Positions 25,301-36,272 of a DNA stretch of 64,000 bases are shown here, piece by piece. The DNA is from Drechslerella dactyloides. Taxonomy: Eukaryota > Ascomycota > Orbiliomycetes > Orbiliales > Orbiliaceae. The stretch's first letter is position 1, and every line of letters starts with the position of its first letter. A model generated the notes under the pieces. That model was not told where the DNA came from, did not search any database, and worked only from the letters and a program-made list of their open reading frames with translations. The position numbers and the translations under genes are program-made. The stretch spans positions 1,710,533 through 1,774,532 of the forward strand of contig JAGTWJ010000010.1 in NCBI GenBank assembly GCA_020064725.1, read 5' to 3'.

Positions 25301-25769
25301 ATCAGCACTCTGATGTCTCTCAGCAAGGAGACACGAGGCTGTCATCAAATAATGCTTGATACCACCAATATCAGCATATCTGATAGGTAAGTTGTCATAA
25401 TTATGACGATTGAGCTTTGCAGTTTGCCAGACGCTACATCATATATAGTTAGGTACAACTATATATATCCCTGAATTCGTGAGCACGCTTCGGCCTTTGG
25501 GCTAAGCTGGGTGATATCCAAGAGCTATTTAGACATTCTTTCTGGCGAGACATCATAGCAGACAAAAGATAGAAAACAAAAAGTCAAGACAAAAAATACA
25601 GTATTTGAGCTGTATAGATTAAGTACTCCTTTTGGTGGTATTTACTCTTGATTAATTAAATATCGCAACATAAGATATTAAAAGTCCTGAGTGATAGAGA
25701 GTTTTTGCGACCAATGATCTAAAATTCCTTCGTTCGATATTTACAACGTTCTGTAATCGTGCATATAGC
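22336..25769. other. AT-rich gene-free region
   Basis: Over 3 kb with no supportable gene on either strand. The composition is AT-rich with many TATATA runs, and frames are short and interrupted. A 117-codon minus-strand frame near 24769-25122 has no recognisable motif. It could be decayed repeat sequence, but I found no terminal repeats or transposase motif. Confidence 0.5.
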
Positions 25770-27713
25770 TCAGTTATCTTTGAAATCGACTGTCGGGAAC
25801 CGTAACGATACATTTTGGGGATTAGACATTTTCCGCCCAGGAGAAATCTCCACGTCCTCCAATACCGACAAAACTCGTTTTCGAACAGCTAATTCGTCTT
25901 CGTCTTGCAATGGAATTGGTACAATCCAACGATCATATAAAATACGTGAAATGGTTGCCACAAATTCCACTTGACTGAATTTCTTCCCAATGCAAGCAAG
26001 AAGGCCACCCGACCAAGGAAAGAAAGTATCCTTCGGGGCGGGGCTCTCTAGAATTTCGACGGAAGGTATGACACTGGTATCTAGTTTAACCCACCGGCGG
26101 GGCTCAAATTCCAGCGACTTCTCCCCCCAGTAAAACGGATGGCTGTGGAGGGATCCGATGACGGGAATTGTATATATATTAGGCGGTATCTCAACCTTAG
26201 GAGGTAGATTAGGATCCAAATGGAGAACATCTGTGAAATCAAAGGTAGTATAGTTCGTCGTATGCCGTATTACTGAATCCACAACCCCATAAATCCGCAA
26301 TGTCTCGTACTAATCCAGATGATGATGAGTCTCCGGTCACACTAATAGTAAATGCAAAGAGCAGGATTACCATGATAGAAAGACATCGAATCAACTTAGG
26401 GAATGCTGTAGTGTAATTCCATCCATGCTTTTCGACTACTACTCGAATTTCTTCCCTCGCCCATCTTTGAATGTCTGGGTTTATCGACAGAATATAAATG
26501 GCATTCAGGATCGTGCTTGCCGTTGTTTCATAGCCAGCAGCTGCCAGCACAAAAATATTGCCAGACATCTCTGTGTCTGTGAATGGTTCATGATATTGGC
26601 CTTGATGTACAGTCTTGTGTTCTCTTACCATCTGGTTTTCTCTGATTAGGGCCGCTAATAACGCGCCGCTGCCGTGTGTAGACCTACCCTCTGCCATCGA
26701 TTTCCGAGTCCCTTTGCTAATAAGGGACTTCAGATAGCGACTGAAATCGTAACGAGCGGCTGCCATATGTTTGGGTATAAGAAAATGAGGGAATATACTT
26801 AGCTCGATAGCTTTCTCGAGGACCACTTTCAGACTGCCCTTGAATGTGTATGTATAAGATGGAGGTATGCACTGTTCCTCTTCCACGCCAAATCCAGCCA
26901 TGGTAAACACATCAAGAGATAGCCCTATCATAGCATCATCCAATCCTATATCTTTGTGTAAATCGTGATTTTCTAAAATTGGTGTTATAGCTTTGAGACT
27001 GGTGTTCCAAACAAGATTGCTATTTCGTTCATTCAAAGGCGGCGCAACAAGCTTTTTATGGCGAGCCCATTGCCTCCCACTTGTCTGTACGAGCTCTAAT
27101 TAGAGATTGATTGTACTTCCGATGGAAATATAAGTTGGGATGTAAGGAAGAATATAAAATGGTGCTCATATAAAGTCGCTGGAGATTAAAGGTTTGTGTT
27201 GTACTTACTGTTACTATATTAGGCCCAAATAACTCCAAAATCTCTGTTTATTGAATTGTAATCAGAGTTAATAAGTGGAATACCATTGGCCGAACTTCTA
27301 GATGACTACCTACTATAATATTTAAGGGCTTTAGTGATAGATTTCCCTGCAAGGATACACCTCACAGCTGCAGGGGATGCGACATATAATTTGATATCAC
27401 CAGGCGTAACGTGAAGGAAAGCCATTCCGTGTCTCTCAAACATATGATGTCTGGAATCAGCATTCCAACTAAACAAACAGAGCTTTATGCCATCCGGGGC
27501 ATAGCGGGTAAGAGATCGAAGATAAGGATGGGCAGCCAAGCAAAGCATGTTTGTTGATGATACCGGACCCACGATGTAGGGTAGTCCAATACATCTCGCA
27601 GTCCGGACATTAAGAAAGAGATTGAAAATGTTTATCAAACTAAAAATTATGATTATAGCAATTATCGCTAACGAAAAGCCAGAAAGAAAGTTTTCGGATG
27701 TCAATCTCTCCAT
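25770..27713 (-). CDS. Cytochrome P450 monooxygenase
   Basis: Four exons: 27713-27314, 27243-27209, 27084-26371, 26309-25770; 562 residues. An in-frame ATG at 27794 would add 27 residues; I prefer 27713 because it puts the membrane helix (GFSLAIIAIIIIFSLINIF) at the usual distance from the start. Family marks in order: YYKILELFGPNIVT across the exon 1-2 junction, RHKKLVAPPLNERN (C helix), I-helix AAAGYETTAS, ETLRIYG (ExxR), and the heme loop PWSGGLLACIGKKFSQVEF with the thiolate Cys. Trp stands where many P450s have Phe, as is common in this fungal group. It would be an ER-anchored, NADPH-reductase-dependent enzyme. Its position next to cluster-type genes suggests secondary metabolism, but the substrate is unknown. 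Confidence 0.9.
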
Positions 27714-27794
27714 GCTATCCAATGTAAAGCGGTAAGAATTGAAGAATCTAAGATGGTGCACCCCGAAAAAATGCAAGATTTGATGACTGGTCAT

Positions 27795-29133
27795 AAATGA
27801 GATGTATCTCCATTACATAGTTATACCGATGTGCTGCTATCTTATACTTCTTAGCGGCCAGGGACTTAGTGGTGTCAGATATATAAATAGTACCCACAAA
27901 GCTGTTTATGCATATATGGCGCCGTTTAAGGCATGAGCTCGAATCTGCCATGTGCTAGCTCAATCGTAATCATCTGATTAATGCGAATAATAGGGACATT
28001 GTAGCAGACTAAAGTGGAGTGAGCGGAGGGAGTTGATCGGACTCTAAATCCGATAAAGAAACTCTGGTTTGATATGGTCTCGTAAACTAAACCCCGTCCT
28101 TTGATATGCCGAATTCACTAGAATATTATGGGTATTAGACGTAAGCAATATATCCCTGATGATCAGCTGGTGAAACACATGGGACTCTTATACGAGGATC
28201 AGTGGTAAAAAAGAGAATGCGGTTGTGTTGGCCGATCCCTGGGTTACCATAAAGAGCCATCCAGTGTCGTTGGATTCCAGGTAATCAGATCGCTAATTTA
28301 GCGAGGATGGATTATTTCGTGTCATAATATATCTAAGAGAGGGCTAAGTTGTCTATGTATTAAAGCAGTAATATTCACGTGTTAATCGTGGCTCAGGATT
28401 TAATGACCTTTATAACACAATAAATGAATATTGAAGGATGATCTGTTATCGAGCCTAGGCGCTTGCAACTCTTACAGGACATGTCGGTACATGGGTGTCG
28501 GTAATGGCGCGCCGTATTCGTTTTGACGTGGCGCAACCTTCCTATTTATGATCAAGCAATAATAGGCAAGTTCCGTATTATTACAATTTCAACGAGAGCT
28601 CATGTAACTTGACGACGGCAGGATAGCAAACGGCCCCGTCTGTAAATCATTAATTACCAAGAGGATCTATAAGTGATCTTCAGATATGTGTGACCTGGAA
28701 AACACTGAAGCCAAACAAAGGTAAGCCAAAGACGCACATATAGGGAATGCTGGCGATCAAAATACGAGTTGGTAAGATCTTAAGATACGAGTTGACATCA
28801 TTACGAGCTGTGATGTACATCTTCGAGGAATTTCTTTTTGAAGGCAATGAAATGTATATAAAACCCGACCAGAACGTTAAGCTGAATGTCCCTTTGCTAT
28901 TCTCAGGATGGGGCAACGATATCTCAATAAACACTTAACTTTTATTTCAAATTTATAAATTGAGGGTGGTCATATCCTTCCTTGCTGTCAAATTATCAGT
29001 TGCCGCCAAACCTGGTATCACGATACCATTGCTTCTTGGTACGCGATAATGCACTCCGAATTTCCTGCCGGGCTGCCCTAACTAATCCACATTAAAGTGT
29101 TATATAGATATACTCATACGGAAATTGTGCGGG
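27795..29133. other. AT-rich divergent intergenic region
   Basis: Lies between the start of the P450 and the start of the 447-aa gene, so it contains both promoters. No gene is seen. An 84-codon minus-strand frame at 28680-28934 lacks any motif. Confidence 0.5.
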
Positions 29134-30477
29134 ATGCAATCTATACAAGCTCCCAACATGATAACCACTATGGGGGGAGATTGGTATAACCCAGTTTATA
29201 TACAAGAAGATAAAACGTCTTTCTATTCCAAGCTACGACCATATAAGCTTGGCACCGATGGTAGCGACCCAACGACTTCCAATTTGCCGGAAGACCAGCT
29301 CAAATTCAGCATTATGAGCGTGCCTCAGTTTGTGAAGGAAGCAATGAGTAGCGAGTACAATATCACGAAAGGATATCTCAGAAATTCATGGCTCTGGGGA
29401 ATGGGCTATGTTCTTCGCGAGAGGTGGGCAGATCCGCGAATAACTGCCCTGGGTGCAACTTTTATTCTCGAAGTTATTGGGAATCGCAAAACATTCGACA
29501 TCTGGAGGCAGCAGATGCTAGACGCTCTAGAAGCTGCAGATAAAGTATCTGATGGGCCTACAAGGGCCGTCTGCAGACGCACAGTACTAGAATATGTGGA
29601 TGTCAGAAGCTATCGACGAATAATTGGCCAAGGTAATCGTCCCGTATACCATTTCCCAGGCGACGCTTTAAGGACTATGAGTATTGGCGGTGGGTGGTCT
29701 GGAACGATCTCTGAAGTTTGTGAGGTTACCTTTCCTGGGTCCATATCCAAGTTCGAGCCCGGTGGAATGTTGGAGAGCTTTGCCGCCTTCGCCAACGCAA
29801 TGGCGTCGATACCTCGGGATCAACGAGAAGGCACAACCAATAATTCTATCATCTCGATTTATTCGGAGCCCGGGAACGATTTAGCGACTGACCTCACTAG
29901 AATTTGCAAATATATTGATGCTACGGAAGGCCCAGAACTTTCGATGTTGGGCCACCTTATGCTAACGAACAACAATCATTCTCGATATATCATGCTTTCG
30001 GTTTTCCTATCTGCGATTCAATTGGGTAATATATCTCTCGCAAATATGAACTTTCAGGATATATGGTTAGCGAACGCCATCAAGCTTGTGGACAGAATGG
30101 CGGTACCTACTGGTTCATTATTAGTATCTCGATTGGACAGGGAACAGAGGATTCGCAACGCTATCAGTCGCTTATGGGAACCTATTAAAGTGGCCGACGA
30201 GGATCATACCGAAGCTTCCGTCGAAGCTTCACAGCTTGAGCTCAACAAATTCCTCCAAACGGAATGCATGGAAATATGCTGGCGAAGGGCGGACCCGACG
30301 GTTATGTGGGGTACCTGTCTGGGGTATTTTCGGACGATGTGTGATATCGATGGGATTGCAGACTTGATTATGCAAGGCGACACCTTCAAGCATATCCGTG
30401 TCAAAAGCGATGGTTATGAGCCTGATTGGCTTCGCGAGATATATGCGTGGAGTCCTAAACAGAGGCAACCTATGTAA
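29134..30477 (+). CDS. Intronless 447-aa protein of unknown family
   Basis: One clean frame from ATG 29134 (a TTG nine bases upstream is the only longer start). There is no signal peptide and no transmembrane helix, so the product is probably a soluble cytosolic protein. It is rich in predicted helix, with Trp- and Arg-containing segments (WLWGMGYVLRERWADPR, FDIWRQQMLDALEAAD, FRTMCDIDGIADLI) and a Gly-rich stretch SIGGGWSGT near residue 186. I do not recognise a catalytic motif: no SAM, NAD, FAD, ATP or metal-binding pattern and no terpene-cyclase DDxxD/NSE motif. It stands divergently to the P450. Codon use and open frame length argue that it is real. It might be a fungus-specific biosynthetic enzyme, but no function should be assigned. 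Confidence 0.75.
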   Translation: MQSIQAPNMITTMGGDWYNPVYIQEDKTSFYSKLRPYKLGTDGSDPTTSNLPEDQLKFSIMSVPQFVKEAMSSEYNITKGYLRNSWLWGMGYVLRERWADPRITALGATFILEVIGNRKTFDIWRQQMLDALEAADKVSDGPTRAVCRRTVLEYVDVRSYRRIIGQGNRPVYHFPGDALRTMSIGGGWSGTISEVCEVTFPGSISKFEPGGMLESFAAFANAMASIPRDQREGTTNNSIISIYSEPGNDLATDLTRICKYIDATEGPELSMLGHLMLTNNNHSRYIMLSVFLSAIQLGNISLANMNFQDIWLANAIKLVDRMAVPTGSLLVSRLDREQRIRNAISRLWEPIKVADEDHTEASVEASQLELNKFLQTECMEICWRRADPTVMWGTCLGYFRTMCDIDGIADLIMQGDTFKHIRVKSDGYEPDWLREIYAWSPKQRQPM

Positions 30478-31614
30478 ATATAGGGGTATGAAGATTTATA
30501 TGTGTAATATATATGTATATGTCGCGATCATGGACAGATTTTATTTGGATGAGTTTCAACGAGGCCAAATTAATATATAAATACACAAGACGCTACTAAG
30601 TCGAGACATGTAACAAAACGCTCTGAAATCCTATGTTATTATATAAGGTAAATTGAGTTCTTCATCAAGCGTATGATCCCATTGGCCCATATATATACGC
30701 TGTTGATTGAAGTCCGATCATCTCCAATGCCTATTAGTCGCGTACCCTACTGCCATATCTTCATACCAATATAAACTAGGGCTATTTTTATCAACCGTTG
30801 TTCCGGGCACTCTAATATGTAAGCGGAGGCCAAGTGAGACAAATGAGAATAGAGATATACGTAGGTTATGGGGCTCTGAATCTATCAGGATAATTCAGAC
30901 TTCCAAACTCCGATCTGATGCCTAATGCTGGCCTAATTCAACGATGTGCCTTAAGACCAGGTTTACTATAAATTACATATCCTGAATTTAGTTCCGCGCC
31001 TGAATAGTCACCACCGATCAAATGTTTCGCTGACGTCGCTATTTTCCTGAAACAAGGTCACTATTTTAGGAGTTTATCGGTGCCAAGATTCCCTATACAT
31101 ATCAAAACACAATTAATGGCACTGAAGAAGAAAAAATACAAGGTTTAGTAATATACAGCTGTTTTAGAAATATTGATAAGCATTCGACTTCAAACTTTCA
31201 GACCCTAATGCGCGTACATCTTTTGGTACACGATACAGCTTAGAGCCGTACGCGCACAGTGACAATTGTGGCATTGTGCCTACTATACAGTATGACGTTA
31301 CTCATCGTGAAGATAGTAGCTTGGTAATAGATATCCTATAAGATCGGCTATTATAATTAGGTACGTATTTACCGGTATAGCTGACCTCAATCTTAGTAAC
31401 ATACGTCTGACACCTGATTACTTTCTAACCGAAAATTTGGCTAGAACATAGTCATTTGACTGGAAAAGCACTTATACCTACAAGTCTACCCCAAACCGAA
31501 GCGGCACTCTGATCGCCAGCTGTGCACAGTCGAAAAATCCTATATATCTGCATAATTCTTTGACGCATCATTCTTCTGTCATAATAATATATTTCTTATC
31601 CGAGAGGGCTCAGG
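30478..31614. other. AT-rich intergenic region
   Basis: No gene visible; TATATA-rich, with the promoter of the small secreted protein gene at its right end. Confidence 0.5.
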
Positions 31615-32315
31615 ATGGCTTGGCTGAAGAGCGTGCTAGTATTCAGCCTTAGTCTTATGAGCAACATATCAGCTTCACCGATATTACCAGCAATGCGAGA
31701 ATCGCCAAGGACCGGTTCGCGTTCAATTCCACGCCAATCAAACACAACGTTAATAGATGTTCGAGGTAAGCCCACTGTAATGAATGTTTACTACTCATAT
31801 ATTGATATCTAAGTCTTGCTAACTTTATCTACAGACTCACCGAATCAATGTTGGCCAGCAAACAATTTGTGCTGGAATCAGGACCTTATATCCTGCGCAA
31901 ATAGGCTTCAAGATTCGAATCATGCAAACGAGCTGATAGTTGTCAATGCCAATCAACATAAACCGATCTGCGAAGAGAACAGCTGTCATATCTTTGGATG
32001 GGCCGATGGCGCCGCAAATACACAATCTATCAAGTGAGTGCTCAAGCTCCTATCGACCCAGCTCACTTATGTTGAGTGCAGCGAAAATACCTTCTCGGTT
32101 GCATAGATAGAATGTTACTATAGGTTCTAAACATACAGTAGCTCACATAATCATTTGAGAATAGCTATGATATTGCATTAGGGCTTTATGACATGAGTAA
32201 TAGTTGCAGGACGGGTAGTGGTTATGTCGGAGGCTATTGGCACGCTTGGGGTAACGGCTACTTCAAATTGCTAGTTTGGAACCAAAACAATCCATGGCCA
32301 GCAAAAAGATTCTAA
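31615..32315 (+). CDS. Small secreted cysteine-containing protein (candidate effector)
   Basis: Three exons: 31615-31765, 31835-32033, 32210-32315; 151 residues, phases 1 and 2 consistent, donors GTAAGC and GTGAGT. The start gives a signal peptide (WLKSVLVFSLSLMSNISAS) followed by an Arg/Ser-rich stretch that could be a propeptide ending in a basic site (SRSIPR). The mature part has five cysteines (NQCW, NLCW, ISCAN, PICEE, NSCHIF) and a Gly/Tyr/Trp-rich end (GYVGGYWHAWGNGYF). Size, secretion and cysteines fit a fungal effector or antimicrobial/killer-type protein. A distant similarity in cysteine layout to KP4-like killer proteins crossed my mind but is too weak to call. It faces another gene of the same size tail-to-tail. 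Confidence 0.75.
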
Positions 32316-32684
32316 TCTACGCTCACTCAGAGGGCCATATAGTAGCCTGTCGAGCCTAGCATACGTTTGCTGGAAGCTTTATACTTATTTGAGGTATATC
32401 TGCTTCTTTCTCAATACCACTCTTTTGATTGACGACTATATATCCACCGCGTTGAGATTTGAGGATACTTTGCCATATACACCTGTAATCTTGATACTAC
32501 TTTCCTGCAACTTTTTCTTATTTACAGGCACTACCCGGTCTACCGTTGATAGCCATTAGTTATTGTGCTCCAGATCTACGTCGATAACAGTACACTAGAG
32601 CGAAAGCTAGGCTTTGTGGATATCTTGGATGGCTTGCTCTCAGTTAGAAACTATATGCCTACGTCAGAATTGCATATACTGATA
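32316..32684. other. Shared 3' flank of two convergent small secreted protein genes
   Basis: A 369-base AT-rich spacer; nothing else seen. Confidence 0.5.
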
Positions 32685-33253
32685 TTAAGGGTGGCTTCGG
32701 GGCGCATATTTACCGGGAGTATCTGCTGTTCCGCGCTGACCGAGTCCGATTTGGTACCATTGATCGATTCCCGGGTCGGCAAAAATCTCATTACCTTGGG
32801 TGTATCTAACGTAGAAGTGTGTCGCGCGCGGCGCATACCCTGGGCCAAGATTAGTTGACAGCATTTTCTCTAGCATCTGCATATCATTATACCTGAGAAT
32901 ATCCAATCGTTGAAGCCAATATTTTTATTTATCGGCCATGCGAGGATCGGGGTAGGGTTCACATAGCCACGTGCACCAGTCTTGTACCAAATTTCCACTC
33001 TCTTGTTTGGAAGATCAAGCAGATTAAACACCTAGGATGGCATTAGGATCTATGCAATAGATATATATTGTAGCTTATTAGGTATTCATACCTTGATTGA
33101 ACCGGACAGGCGGTTGCCAACATACAACCAATTATCCAGGCAAAGACGTTTCAAACAGATCGTAGTTGACGGGACCGCAGCAGCGTTAACAGCATTATGT
33201 AGAAGGCAGAGCGTCCCAACCACCGACGCGAAAATGTAGTTAAATATCTTCAT
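32685..33253 (-). CDS. Second small secreted protein
   Basis: Three exons on the minus strand: 33253-33092, 33031-32893, 32839-32685; 151 residues. The first exon is short, so the gene is easily missed. The introns are 60 and 53 nt and have good fungal signals (donors GTATGA and GTATAA, CAACTAAT before the last acceptor). The protein starts with a clear signal peptide (IFASVVGTLCLLHNAVNA) and has only two cysteines in the mature part (TICLKRLC). The rest is rich in Gly, Pro, Tyr and Trp (GYVNPTPILAW, DQWYQIGLGQ) and ends in a basic APRSHP. No family recognised. It matches its convergent neighbour in length and exon number but I see no clear sequence identity beyond a GYV...W pattern. Confidence 0.7.
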
Positions 33254-34782
33254 ATCTACTTACTTATGATGCAGAGCAGTGATTTTCTGCCACGATGAGG
33301 GGGAAAAATGGACGTTTATATAGTATTTCAGTGTGTGATATCGTCGTTCATGTCCCTCGGCTGTTTATGGGCTAGACATTTGCAACTTCTGGAGCAATGA
33401 TAAGGACCCCTTGCGCGTCCTCCCCGTAGGGCACCCTTGATTAAAAAATTATCATTCATCGCTGTTTATCTCTCAATTGGTGACGTATGGCATACGAAAC
33501 CATAAATCTTGCTAATATAGCTAAATGGCATGCGGTTATGGGGCCTGTAGGAGCCGGAATTAAGTCTCAAGGCATTTCTAAGGTAAAAATTCACAGCACA
33601 AATTTTGCGGATAGCTAATTTTCCGCTGCCTTTTTGTTGATGCCATCGATATCAGGAACCAGAACGCAGGAAATGCAGGTGCATATCAGAAACATCCTAC
33701 AACACGACTATACATATATATCGGTGTTGAGCGTGTGTCTACATGTTCTGTGCAGTGCCATTGGCCCTCGCACGTGATTATTCCGAGCAGTTTAGTTAGC
33801 TCAGTGATAATCCTGGTATTGGTACATCTTATCAGCGCATCGACTTGCTAATTACGGGGAGATATGGATGTACGCATACACTTGCGTCTACCTAATCGCG
33901 CACATGCCTCTTTGGAGCTTCACCCCTGTCCGCCTTCGCCAGGCGTTCGGACAGTTTTTGAGCCGGAGTGACGCCCAATAGAAGGTAGCGAATGGGTTGA
34001 ATTTGCTGGTTTCCCGGAATAAAACCCTAGACTGATATGGCTTGTATGCGTACGATAAAATTTCAAGTTTCTGCGACGAGGCTTAACATCCGTTGCAAAC
34101 CCGGAAGTCGTGGGATTCCAACCTACTAGACGCGACGCTAGTGATATGCAATGCAATGCTTGGCGATGTGATGCAACATGCAACGATGGTAGGCCTGATG
34201 TGATCAAGGCGATATGGTGTCAGATCCCAACTTCTGGAATCGTACAAATGAAGATTTTAATAAAAGCCGGTATCACGGGAAACATACGGCAGAACAGCGT
34301 TGTGAGTGCAGCTCGCGCGCATTGTATTCTGGTATTCGTTAACATCAATCATTCAATTATGGCAATATTAACTAGTACTTATATATGGGTCTCGACCTTT
34401 GTTCAAACTGTGATACTTGATCGATTTTCTTTTCACCGACTTCGCCGACTCACACCAACAGGTAACCTTAGGGCAGCTTAAAGGTAAGTAGATGGTGTGT
34501 TACATCTTATTGCTCTTTCGCCAAGTCAATACAGCGATAAGATACGTCAATATTGCGTCAATAATCCAGTCGTTATGTTAGCTACAATATGCCATGCACA
34601 ACAAAAGGTTTGCGCATTTCGAGCACGATTAGATCGAACATCTGCCTCGCGAGACTTACTGCCGTACATTAAGTGGCGAATTGAATATCTTTATGTTAAC
34701 TGGATATCAATTGATTAAAAAGATCTAATATGAAAACAATATTCGAATACCCGGCACACCCTCCACCATCATATCTACTCAT
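33254..34782. other. Intergenic, no supportable gene
   Basis: About 1.5 kb. Two overlapping opposite frames (33920-34207 minus, 34110-34481 plus) exist but have no motif and no signal peptide. I treat them as chance. Confidence 0.5.
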
Positions 34783-36272
34783 TTAAACGTTGAATTGGCC
34801 GTGTTTCGCGATGAAGCTGTGCAACAGGTTTATAACAATTGCCCTTTGGGGATCATGCTTGGATCCTGGCCCGTGTCCCATATTATCAATCTTTACAAAT
34901 GTCAACCCTTCCGCAGTTTTATACTCGCCCAACTGTTTACCAGCAAAATTCCACGGCGTCATGCTCGCATTGTTGAAGGTCTTTTGGCCCGGCCATTGCA
35001 ACTGTTCAACCACATCTCTCCCACCGAGCCAGTTACAAATAACATCCGCCTCCCCATAATATAACAAAACAGGTATCTTAGCAAGTATGCCAGGAATAAG
35101 TGGTGCTAATGATTTACCCCAATCACCCGAGTTCATAAAGTCGCGAAGAACTTGGGTTGTTAGGCCACCAGCGAAGGGGAAATCTTTAGACGCCCCGATA
35201 GCTTCAACAACCTCCGGTCGCCTTAAGTTATTATAGAACCAACCGTCCTTGTTTGGCATAGTCTTTAGAATATCCTCGTCGAAAAAGCCTGTGGGGCTTG
35301 TAGTATTCTGGCGTATATCGTAGGGCGACTTCTTTGAGTTCGTTTCGTAATAGTGCAATATGTTCTTGTTACAATAGTATGTAGCTGAGGCCTGTTCGAT
35401 GGAGCTCGAAGAATTATAAGCGATTTGTAACTTCTGTTGGCATTCTACAGCAGACTTCGCGATGGAAGTACAGTGTTCGTTGCTCAGAGCGGTCGGGTAT
35501 TTTGGATCCGCTCCACATGCGAACTTGGCCACAGAGGTATAGTGCGTGCTTGGATCTATCCAGCCGTTGTTAATAGATATCGATCTGAGATTAATACCTG
35601 AATTCGCGCTCGAGAGGATTTCGGTGGCGATGGCGGGAATATAATGACCGGCAAACGACACTCCATCGATGTGGAACGGCTGTCGACTGTACTGAGGAAA
35701 CTCTTTGAAAAAGTTTACAAGGAAAGCGTAAACATCTTTAGCCGCACCATCTGACGTGTTGACCGCCGTCTTATTTTCTCCATCGAAAGAGAATCCAACA
35801 CCCACAGGCTGATCAAGAAAGATAATAGAGGCCTTATCGTTAAGGGACAACTGCAACGGCGTGCCTATTCCCCACGTACTGTTCTGCGTAACGGGGCCTT
35901 CACTCAATACTGTGAAATTGGACGGTCCCAGACCGTTAACGTACGCTTGGCTAGTACTAGCCCCGCCCGGTCCTCCTTGCAGCCAAAGAATAACAGGGTC
36001 TGTCGCGGGATTTGAACGGGACTCAAAGAACCCTGTATTATCTGTTAGCTGGAACGAATTGTCGTACGCTCAAATATTAGTGACCTACAGTAAAATAATT
36101 TTCGATTCCCAGTAGCTTGTAACAGACCACTAATCTGCTTCACCGTGTCCAAGCCCAATGATCCCGGATCGGAATGTGCGCGATTTACTAAGCTTGAGCC
36201 TTTAGATTTTGAAGCGGGAAGAGCGAAACTAAGACCTGAAAATATAAAGGGAAAGGCTAGAGAAATCCTCAT
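34783..36272 (-). CDS. Secreted serine carboxypeptidase (peptidase family S10)
   Basis: Two exons: 36272-36089 and 36041-34783; 480 residues. The signal peptide is ISLAFPFIFSGLSFALPAS. The triad can be seen: Ser in GVSFAGHYIPA, Asp in YYGEADVICNWLGG, His in NMGHGPGSKHDPQ. The oxyanion/substrate region reads WLQGGPGGAS; the family normally has GGPGCS, so the conserved cysteine is Gly here, and the usual GESYAG is GVSFAG. These changes occur at sites that shape the acidic pH optimum and a disulfide, so specificity may differ, but the catalytic residues are all present. Several N-glycosylation sites (NFT, NST, NKT, NAS) fit an extracellular or vacuolar enzyme that removes C-terminal residues. 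Confidence 0.9.

Noticed and set aside
22336..25769. A transposon relic in the AT-rich gap
   Set aside because: No terminal repeats, target duplications or transposase/reverse-transcriptase motifs could be found by eye.
31615..32315. Assignment of the five-cysteine secreted protein to the KP4 killer family
   Set aside because: The resemblance is limited to a few residues around two cysteines; not enough to name a family.
33920..34481. Two overlapping opposite frames of 95 and 123 codons
   Set aside because: Neither has a recognisable domain; overlap and composition suggest chance.
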